DNA from: Phycisphaeraceae bacterium
GTDB lineage: Bacteria; Planctomycetota; Phycisphaerae; Phycisphaerales; Phycisphaeraceae
Length of the DNA: 43,492 nucleotides
Direction of reading: 5' to 3'
NCBI GenBank assembly: GCA_029260595.1
Contig: JAJDCY010000025.1
Location: forward strand, 1-43,492
Shown here: one piece after another, positions 37,810 through 43,492 of the stretch
How positions within the stretch are numbered: position 1 is the first letter of the stretch
How the letters are laid out: each line of letters begins with the position of its first letter
Notes under the pieces: model-generated
Told to the model about the DNA's origin: nothing
Seen by the model: only the letters and a program-made list of their open reading frames with translations
The model's database searches: none
Program-made: the position numbers and the translations under genes

Positions 37810-39306
37810 ATGAGCCTTGCCCAAAAACTGACATTCAAGATCGTTGCGCTCGTTGCCGCGTTGGCGTTGATCGGGTCGGTGTCTGTCTGGGGTCTGATGG
37901 GGCTCAGCCGGCATTTCGATTCGGCAGAGGATGAGTACCAGCAGCTGCGGGCGATCTACGAGATCGGCCACCATGCCGCAGTCGCCCGAACGCTGATCTT
38001 TCTCAACACAGACAACGGCGGCGAGGTCCGCAAGCACCTGCGCAATGCCATTGTCAAAGCGGAAGCGTTGCTGGCCGAAGGCCAGCCAGACGCACTCGCA
38101 TTAAGTAGCAACTATCAGCCGAGCGTGGTTTCGATTCGAGACTGGCTTGACAAAGCCAGCCGGCACGTGTCTCACGCCGAGTACGGCCCGGAGACGCTGG
38201 CCGATATCAACCATTCCTTAGCCAATGTTGCAGATTTGGGGGGTAGGATCCGGTCTCAGATCGTCTCTAATCGTCAGGAGGCGAAAAGCCAATATCGCCG
38301 AACTGTGGCCACCATCACGACACTCACCTTGATCGTGGTGCTCGCGGCCGCCCTGGTTGGGTTCAGCCAGTACCGCAGCGTGATGCGCCCCCTCCGGCGA
38401 CTAGAACAAGGGGTGCGGCGGGTAACGGACGGTGACTTTGCCCGGCACATACCGGCTCAAGGCGACCGTGAGTTTGCTCGGTTGGCCCGGCAATTCAATG
38501 ACATGGCCGACCAGCTCGACACGCTCTATCAGCGGATGGACAGACAGGTCAAGACCAAGAGCCGGCAGCTGGTGCGTTCGCAGAAGCTGGCCAGCGTCGG
38601 TTTCCTCGCGGCGGGTTTGGCCCACGAGATCAATAATCCGCTTGGGATTATCGCCGGGTATTCCGAGGCCGCCCTGCAGCGGCTGAATAACCAAAGCAGA
38701 ACAAACAACACACCACTGAAGATTGAGTCCACTCTACGCATCATTTGTGAAGAAGCGTTTCGGTGTAAAGAAATCACGGCGAAGCTCCTGAGCCTGTCGT
38801 CACCGCCCACCGATGAACGGACAAGCGTGTGCCTATCGCAGGTTGCCCATCGGGTGGCCCAGATGCTCGCCGGGTTGCCGCGTTTCCGTACGGTCCGTGT
38901 GACGGTCGAGACCAGCGGTCTAGACGATGCGGTGATCTATGCCAACGAGGGACAGATCACCCAGGTGATGGTCAATCTGATCACCAACGCCTTGGAGGCG
39001 GTGGACCCTGTGGCCGGACGAGTCGGTGTGAGAATAAAGCGAGCTGGGACGTCCTTGTCCATCCATGTTGAAGACAACGGCAGGGGTATGACCGAACAGG
39101 TGCTGCAGAAGAGTTTTGAACCCTTCTACACAGACACATCACGGCATAGCGAACGCGGTATCGGCTTAGGGCTGTCGGTGACGCATGCGATCGTGGAGCA
39201 GCACGGCGGGTCGATCGATGCGCGCAGCGAAGGCCCCGGCAAAGGCAGCACTTTCACGGTAGAACTGCCCGCGGTATCACCCTCGGAGGTTCTGGTCCAT
39301 GCATGA
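37810..39306 (+). CDS. Sensor histidine kinase with HAMP domain
   Basis: A 498-residue membrane sensor. TM1 is LTFKIVALVAALALIGSVSVWG; the sensor region of about 150 residues is periplasmic and helical; TM2 is TITTLTLIVVLAAALVGF. A HAMP domain follows (MRPLRRLEQGVRRVTDGDFARHI). The kinase core has the H-box LAHEINNPLG (H272), N-box QVMVNLITNALEAV, and G-boxes VEDNGRGM and GIGLGLSV. The ATG at 37810 is taken; earlier in-frame starts lack a ribosome site. The response regulator overlaps its end by 8 bases. The signal is unknown; position next to the TonB receptor suggests a link. Confidence 0.88.
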   Translation: MSLAQKLTFKIVALVAALALIGSVSVWGLMGLSRHFDSAEDEYQQLRAIYEIGHHAAVARTLIFLNTDNGGEVRKHLRNAIVKAEALLAEGQPDALALSSNYQPSVVSIRDWLDKASRHVSHAEYGPETLADINHSLANVADLGGRIRSQIVSNRQEAKSQYRRTVATITTLTLIVVLAAALVGFSQYRSVMRPLRRLEQGVRRVTDGDFARHIPAQGDREFARLARQFNDMADQLDTLYQRMDRQVKTKSRQLVRSQKLASVGFLAAGLAHEINNPLGIIAGYSEAALQRLNNQSRTNNTPLKIESTLRIICEEAFRCKEITAKLLSLSSPPTDERTSVCLSQVAHRVAQMLAGLPRFRTVRVTVETSGLDDAVIYANEGQITQVMVNLITNALEAVDPVAGRVGVRIKRAGTSLSIHVEDNGRGMTEQVLQKSFEPFYTDTSRHSERGIGLGLSVTHAIVEQHGGSIDARSEGPGKGSTFTVELPAVSPSEVLVHA

Positions 39307-39922
39307 ACTTCAACGAATGCATTCCAACCCGACGCCCACCGTGCTTATCGTCGAAGACGAGCCCCGTATGCGGGACCTGCTGCTTGAGGTGCTCCCGGAC
39401 ATGGGCTATCAGCCGTCCGGGGTCAAGACCGCGGAAGAGGGCATGACCGTTCTGCAGCGGCAGCCGACTGACATCGTGATGCTTGACCTCAATCTGCCCG
39501 TCATGGATGGGATGGTGTTCTTGGACCGATTCCGTCAACGCTGGAAGCAAACCCCGGTAATCATCATGACCGGGTTCGGCGATCTGGCGTCGGCTCAGAA
39601 CGCTATCCGACATCGTGTGGTCGATTTTCTAACCAAGCCCTGTCATCTTGGCGAGATCGAGGAGGCCTTGGGTCGGGCTCGCGAGCATCTCAATCGGATC
39701 GGCGATGGCGATGAGATAGCAACGAAGCCAGATAAGGGACCAGTTCAGCACGATCATGCGGAAAACGGCGGAACAGTCTCGATCCCGGTTCCAACAACCA
39801 TGACCAACGCCAAGCGTCTCTTGATCGATGACGCACTAAGACGCCACCAAGGCAACCGCACTGCCGCCGCCTCGGAACTGCGCATCAGCCGTCGGACGCT
39901 CTACAAGTGGTTGGGGCAATGA
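39299..39922 (+). CDS. Response regulator with receiver and Fis-type HTH (RegA/PrrA-like layout)
   Basis: A 207-residue regulator. The receiver has TVLIVEDEPRMRDLL (acidic pocket), the phospho-acceptor D63 in VMLDLNLPVMDGM, TGFGD and FLTKP (conserved Lys). A flexible charged linker follows. The last 40 residues are a Fis-type helix-turn-helix (ALRRHQGNRTAAASELRISR, then RTLYKWL). There is no AAA+ domain, so it is not a sigma54 activator; the layout resembles RegA/PrrA/ActR. It starts inside the kinase gene (ATGCATGA), so the pair is translationally coupled. Confidence 0.88.
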   Translation: MHELQRMHSNPTPTVLIVEDEPRMRDLLLEVLPDMGYQPSGVKTAEEGMTVLQRQPTDIVMLDLNLPVMDGMVFLDRFRQRWKQTPVIIMTGFGDLASAQNAIRHRVVDFLTKPCHLGEIEEALGRAREHLNRIGDGDEIATKPDKGPVQHDHAENGGTVSIPVPTTMTNAKRLLIDDALRRHQGNRTAAASELRISRRTLYKWLGQ

Positions 39923-39934
39923 CCCAGTCCCTTT

Positions 39935-40009
39935 GGCCTTGCACGCCCGCTTGCGGAACGTACGCAATGTAGCTTCAAGGCCCCATGACGCGAAAAGGCG
40001 CGCGTGCAA
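39935..40009. repeat. Nested inverted repeats between regulator and Rep genes
   Basis: GGCCTTG (39935-39941) pairs with CAAGGCC (39976-39982), and TTGCACGC (39939-39946) pairs with GCGTGCAA (40002-40009). The arms overlap, so two alternative hairpins are possible. The region lies between the convergent ends of two genes and may act in termination. Confidence 0.4.
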
Positions 40010-40079
40010 TCGGTAGCCGCGACCTCGACTGGAGGCCATAACCGCTTGGCTTCTTGGCAAAAGAATAACTCTCGCCCAA

Positions 40080-41435
40080 TCAACATCTCGGCGGAGCTTG
40101 AATCATCACTCCAGCGGCATCAATGATGGCGGAGATTAACACCGGCTGACTTCGTGTCCTTCTTTCCGCCGGCGCCTCAGGACTGAGAGGTTTTGCTGTC
40201 TTCGAGATAATGCCTTCTAATACTTGCGCCCCAACCAAGAAATTTCCTGTGACGCCCGGTACTCCGCTTGTCGCTGGGCGCGATGACGTGAGGTCTGGGG
40301 CATACATTATGGCCCTGAGACGCCATCGAGCCGTGTCTTCGTCACGCTGAGTGATGAAGTGCCACAGTTGGCGACGCACAAGTGTGGCAAACAGGCCGCA
40401 CGTGTTTCTGGTCGCCACGGACCGTGCCCGCTCCGCGGCAGCGAAGAATCTGAGCCGGTCGCACTCGCAGTCCGTGACTAGACCGTCTCGCTGGGCCTGC
40501 TTAAACAGCTCAGACAGCCGCCGCGAATCAGAGAGATCCGCCGGCTGAAGACTGCGGAGCGATGGTTTCTCCTGCTTTCCTGTTTCTTTGCAAACACCAG
40601 TCTTCGGTCGGCGTGTGGCGGGTTTCTGGTGTTTAGATCTCGTAGAGAGTTCTTGGTTCTTTCTAGGGGGTGGTAAACCGGTTGTGGAAAGCTGCCCTGG
40701 GGGTGGCGCTTCGGTGTCCCGATTCTGTTGCGGCGATGGTGACCAATCCAGGTTGACCGTGAACGAGATCCCCCAGCGGTTAAGCCTGCGCTGAGGTGTG
40801 AGTTGAAGAACAAGCCACCCCATCTCGACCAACCGTTTCCGGGCCGCCTTGACGTTCCGCACGTCGACGTCGAACACCTCGGCGACCCAGGACGCTTTGC
40901 AAGTCCCACCGGCAGTGCACCGGCCGTTGCGGTAATACAGGCCGCGTAAAAGGTGGCCGAGGACCGTCGCGGCCTGAGACCGGGTTGTTCCCTGCGCAAG
41001 CATCCGGATAACGCGCCGCGGCACGGGCACCTTGCGTCGAACGTTCTGTACGAGAGTGAGTTTGATCTCGAACTGTTCCCAAAACCCGTCCGGCAGCTTC
41101 GACACATCAAGGGTGGGGTCGAGACCGGTCTCACGCCACACCAACAAGCCGACGGTTTCCAGGCGCCGGACCGAGTTTCTCAGATGCTCGCCCCCCACCC
41201 CACCTACTAGCCGGTGAAGCTCCTCGACCGTGTACCGAGGCCGCTGGCCTTTCTGAAGCCCGCACCGCCTTGCCCCGAGTTCGTGGCAGGCCAGCCAGAC
41301 CCTCAGGTCCAGGAGCCGAATGATGCTCTGCCTGTATGCCACATAAACCACGACCAAAGCCGTCGCGTTAATGAAGCAATATCCGCCTGTGGGTTTGCGC
41401 GCCGACTGAGCGGTTCTTTGGATTGTCCGATACAT
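40080..41435 (-). CDS. Putative plasmid replication initiator (two winged-helix domains)
   Basis: A 451-residue DNA-binding protein. ATG 41435 is preceded by GCAGGAGGG, which fixes the start (an in-frame ATG at 41492 lacks this). The N-terminal part reads LLDLRVWLACHELGARRCG and YTVEELHRLVGGVGGEHLRN with VRRLETVGLLVWRE: one winged helix. A second follows (RMLAQGTTRSQAATVLGHLL, ASWVAEVFDVDVRNVKAARK, LVEMGWLVLQ). After a Pro/Lys-rich linker comes a helical C-terminal part with LRFFAAAERARSVATRNTCG and FATLVRRQLWHFITQRDE. Two winged helices plus a nearby parA are typical of plasmid Rep proteins. The assignment is inferred; no exact family was recognised. Confidence 0.6.
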   Translation of the reverse strand: MYRTIQRTAQSARKPTGGYCFINATALVVVYVAYRQSIIRLLDLRVWLACHELGARRCGLQKGQRPRYTVEELHRLVGGVGGEHLRNSVRRLETVGLLVWRETGLDPTLDVSKLPDGFWEQFEIKLTLVQNVRRKVPVPRRVIRMLAQGTTRSQAATVLGHLLRGLYYRNGRCTAGGTCKASWVAEVFDVDVRNVKAARKRLVEMGWLVLQLTPQRRLNRWGISFTVNLDWSPSPQQNRDTEAPPPGQLSTTGLPPPRKNQELSTRSKHQKPATRRPKTGVCKETGKQEKPSLRSLQPADLSDSRRLSELFKQAQRDGLVTDCECDRLRFFAAAERARSVATRNTCGLFATLVRRQLWHFITQRDEDTARWRLRAIMYAPDLTSSRPATSGVPGVTGNFLVGAQVLEGIISKTAKPLSPEAPAERRTRSQPVLISAIIDAAGVMIQAPPRC

Positions 41436-41541
41436 ATACCTGTCCCTCCTGCGGGCACACGACTGGCGACCGTGTTGTTCTAGGGGCAGCACTGTGGCGG
41501 TGGCTCGACAACAGGCACGGGTGGTGTTCGGAATGAATCCG

Positions 41542-41571
41542 TTGACAGGAGATTCGTCGATGCGCTAGGTT
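41542..41571 (+). promoter_or_regulatory. Promoter-like site for a rightward RNA antisense to the rep leader
   Basis: A perfect TTGACA (41542-41547), an 18-base spacer, and TAGGTT (41566-41571; T1, A2 and T6 conserved). Start expected near 41578. Confidence 0.4.
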
Positions 41572-41577
41572 GATTCT

Positions 41578-41666
41578 GCGATGATCAAACCCGCCTCGGT
41601 CGGCTCTTCTCCCCCGTGGTACTACGACGGCCACTGACAATAAGCGATCAACTTGGTCGCTTTTTG
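41578..41666 (+). ncRNA. Candidate ~90-nt RNA antisense to the rep mRNA leader
   Basis: A promoter-like site ends just upstream and a hairpin with a T-run closes the interval. The RNA would be complementary to the 5' leader of the leftward rep transcript if that leader extends this far. Such counter-transcribed RNAs control copy number in several plasmid families. Nothing in the sequence proves expression. Confidence 0.3.
41642..41665 (+). terminator. Intrinsic terminator
   Basis: AAGCGATCA pairs with TGGTCGCTT (one G-U) around a 3-base loop and runs into TTTTT. The T-run is on the plus strand, so it ends a rightward transcript, for which no protein gene is present upstream. Confidence 0.6.
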
Positions 41667-41759
41667 CGTTTACTCATTCAGTTGCTGCCCAAATCCGTTC
41701 TCCTCTTTGGATGTCTCACTTCTTTCAAAGGCCGCAGAAGTCCCGAGCCAGACTCGACA

Positions 41760-42113
41760 CGCCCGGCCGCGGCCTCTTTGCTCAAACCCTAGCGAATCAG
41801 CAGGAAACCTGACAAGCAAAATCTCCTGCCCCGGACCCCCGGCCGGCCCGCCCGCGGGAGAACCGGCGATCGGGCTGAACCGCCAACGCGTCCACCCAAC
41901 CTCCCGCACGCCCGCGAACGGGCCATCGGCCCGACGTGCACCCGAAACATTTCCCTTGCGCGTCTCGTTTTCTTCGTCATAGAACGGGATGGCGGGCAGG
42001 CCCTCGGGCCCGGCTGCCCTTAAGCGGGTAAGCGGGCGAGCCGGCTTGCGGGGCAACCCGCGTCGGGGGGACCCAAGAAAGAAACACAAAGACCCATCGG
42101 AGCAGGAAGGACT
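41760..42113 (+). other. GC-rich leader of parA with clustered hairpins (candidate parS/origin region)
   Basis: The 680-base gap between rep and parA contains no convincing gene. Its right part is very GC-rich with short dyads: GGGCC-ATC-GGCCC near 41920, GGGCAG...CTGCCC around GCCC-TC-GGGC near 42000, two AAGCGGG direct repeats at about 42021-42036, and GCGGG-GCAA-CCCGC near 42045-42062. This is the usual place for a partition site or replication origin. No iteron set or DnaA box was recognised. Confidence 0.35.
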
Positions 42114-43025
42114 ATGAACCAAGAAAAACCACTGGGCATCACGATCGCGGTGGGCAACCAAAAGGGCGGCGTCGGCAAGACCACCAACTCGATCCATCTC
42201 GCCGCCGCGCTTGGGCTGCGCGGCTACCGATGCCTGGTCATCGACCTCGATCCGGCCGCCGGGGCTACCAAGCACCTGGGCATCCCCGTCAACAGCTTCG
42301 CAGGGTCCCTGGAACTGATGAGCACCGAGGAATCGGTCGAGAACCTGGTCGTGAGCGACAACATGCCGACCGGGGTCCACCTGATCCCGTCCAGGCCCCA
42401 GCTCTCAGAGCTGGACGGCCTGCTGTCGAAGTTTGCCGACCGGACCAAGACCCTGGACCGGCCGATTGCCCGCACCAGGCAGGTGTACGACTTCATCTTC
42501 CTGGACACGGCGCCTTCCGCGGCCGCCATCACCACCGTCGCGGCGTACTCCACGGCTGAATGGTTTGTGCTGTCGGCCTTCCCGCACCCGCTGTCTTTAG
42601 CGGGCCTGAACGAGGCCCTTCGCGACATCGCGGACGTGCGCAAGCACCGCAACCCTAACCTGGAAATCCTTGGCGTGGTCTTTGCCAACGTCGACGGGCG
42701 AGCCACCCGGCTTCGGTCTCAGCTGGAGACGGTGGTCCAAGAGGTGCTGCCGGGGCGCCAGTTCGAGACCTCGATCTCTCAGGCGGTCATCGTCCCGCAG
42801 ACCTCGGGGCAGGGGACGACGCTGTTTCAGCGGGACAACTACGCCGATATAGGCGTCGCGATGCAATACCTACGCCTATCCGCAGAGGTCGAACACCGAG
42901 TGACCCACCGCGAACCGTTCCTGGCCGGACGGCTCGGTCCGGTGGACTATGGACACCTGTTCGATGCAACGAAGGCTCCGGGTGGTTGTGCGGACGAATT
43001 AAAGAAGACTGCTGCAAACAGTTAG
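42114..43025 (+). CDS. parA: ParA-family partition ATPase
   Basis: A 303-residue deviant-Walker P-loop ATPase; GGAGCAGGAAGG precedes the ATG. It has NQKGGVGKTTNSIHLAAAL (Walker A with signature Lys), LVIDLDPAAGATKHLG, and the Walker B-like FIFLDTAPSAAAIT. Later ILGVVFANVDGRATR and the C-terminal helices are as in small plasmid ParA/Soj proteins. It has no N-terminal HTH extension, so autoregulation would need a partner. The next gene begins 9 bases after its stop and may encode that partner. ParA beside Rep indicates a plasmid or chromid. Confidence 0.9.
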   Translation: MNQEKPLGITIAVGNQKGGVGKTTNSIHLAAALGLRGYRCLVIDLDPAAGATKHLGIPVNSFAGSLELMSTEESVENLVVSDNMPTGVHLIPSRPQLSELDGLLSKFADRTKTLDRPIARTRQVYDFIFLDTAPSAAAITTVAAYSTAEWFVLSAFPHPLSLAGLNEALRDIADVRKHRNPNLEILGVVFANVDGRATRLRSQLETVVQEVLPGRQFETSISQAVIVPQTSGQGTTLFQRDNYADIGVAMQYLRLSAEVEHRVTHREPFLAGRLGPVDYGHLFDATKAPGGCADELKKTAANS

Positions 43026-43034
43026 GGAGGAGTC

Positions 43035-43492
43035 ATGGCCAAACCGCTTCATGAACCCCTGCCTAGCAGCTCGATCGCGAGACTCTTGGACCGCACAGCG
43101 GCGGCCCGCGCAACCGCCCCGCCATCGTCAGTGCCTCTGGCATTTCACCCTGCCGCTCCTTCAACTCGCCCAGATGACGTGCCCCAGCCTTTGGCCCGGG
43201 TCGACGAGACGCCCGCTTGTACCAAGCGGGAGTTCACTCTCTGCTCCCACACAGACGACGTGTTCAGTCAGTTGGCCGACATCTACCGCCGTACGACGCG
43301 CACCCGGCTGAGCAACAGCCACGTGATGCGAGCTCTATTGAGAGGCGTTGCTCATTGCTTGGACGGCTTGGAACTGGAGGCCCACAAGCAGCTGGTTCCG
43401 CAGAAGCTGCCCAGTAACGCCAGAGGAAGGCAAGAGGAGCGGGCCCGCTTCGAGGAACGGCTGGCTCGCGTGCTGATCGCCGGCATTCGCGC
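43035..43492 (+). CDS. Probable ParA partner, ribbon-helix-helix-like (3' end outside window)
   Basis: An open frame from ATG 43035 (AGGGAGGAGTC just upstream) with no stop before the window ends, at least 152 residues. The N-terminal 70 residues are Pro/Ala-rich and probably flexible. Then a short strand REFTLCSH, helix TDDVFSQLADIYRRTTRTR and helix SNSHVMRALLRGVAHCL follow, which resembles a ribbon-helix-helix fold. The end is charged and helical (RGRQEERARFEERLARVL). A small centromere-binding protein after parA would fit a ParG/ParB-like role. The family is not recognised, so the function is inferred from position and pattern. Confidence 0.65.
   Translation, partial: MAKPLHEPLPSSSIARLLDRTAAARATAPPSSVPLAFHPAAPSTRPDDVPQPLARVDETPACTKREFTLCSHTDDVFSQLADIYRRTTRTRLSNSHVMRALLRGVAHCLDGLELEAHKQLVPQKLPSNARGRQEERARFEERLARVLIAGIR

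Noticed and set aside
40478..41134. Alternative minus-strand frame (218 codons) within the Rep-like gene
   Set aside because: The frame at 40080-41435 has a strong ribosome site and winged-helix patterns; this one has neither.
41653..42380. Open frames in the parA leader on both strands
   Set aside because: High GC gives long random frames; no ribosome site or domain resemblance.

Overview
The window reads as a metal-resistance island from a Gram-negative bacterium (lipoproteins, TonB, outer-membrane factors, RND pumps), joined at its right end to a plasmid-type replication and partition module. The gene style is moderately GC-rich, with ECF sigma/anti-sigma pairs, a DUF2934 protein, small Cys- and His-rich secreted proteins and Cys-rich adaptors. 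This is most reminiscent of Planctomycetota (Phycisphaerae-like), but that is inference from gene content and no rRNA or tRNA was found to confirm it.

Layout. (1) 2-5990: the end of a CzcC-like outer-membrane factor, a His-rich CzcB-like adaptor and a CzcA-like RND pump, then a PII-like protein, a His-rich lipoprotein and a small membrane protein. (2) 6071-9269: a lipoprotein, a ZntA/CadA-type Zn/Cd P-type ATPase, and an ArsR/SmtB repressor pointing the other way. (3) 9296-16640: a 38-bp perfect palindrome carrying two overlapping divergent promoters, a small Cys-rich secreted protein, a complete czcCBA set (HME1-type pump, adaptor with three Cys/His modules), and a Met-rich periplasmic protein. 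(4) 16747-16881: first copy of a structured dispersed repeat. (5) 17110-29041: a Cu/Ag module with a Cys-rich secreted protein, YHS/TRASH lipoprotein, small membrane protein, CusC-like lipoprotein, CusB-like adaptor with two heavy-metal-binding motifs plus DUF3347, an enlarged CusA pump with the methionine triad, a three-CxxC lipoprotein and a CopB-type CPH ATPase. (6) 29100-31090 (minus): DUF2934 protein, ECF sigma factor, anti-sigma factor with a Cys cluster, and a tiny lipoprotein. (7) 31535-31668: second copy of the repeat; then a UMP kinase gene (31889-32620). (8) 32843-37641 (minus): TonB-dependent receptor, TonB, MerR, and a thioredoxin-like/MerT/MerP fusion whose promoter has the long spacer typical of MerR control. 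(9) 37810-39922: histidine kinase and a RegA/PrrA-like response regulator. (10) 40080-43492: two-winged-helix Rep-like protein, a GC-rich leader, ParA, and an open-ended gene for a probable ribbon-helix-helix partner.

How it works together (inference from families). Cytosolic metal is moved to the periplasm by the ZntA-type and CopB-type ATPases. Periplasmic metal is bound by His-, Met- and Cys-rich proteins and expelled across the outer membrane by three tripartite RND systems (two Czc-like, one Cus-like). Control is layered: ArsR, MerR, PII-like, ECF sigma/anti-sigma and a two-component pair. The Rep/ParA cassette suggests the whole segment lies on a plasmid or chromid.
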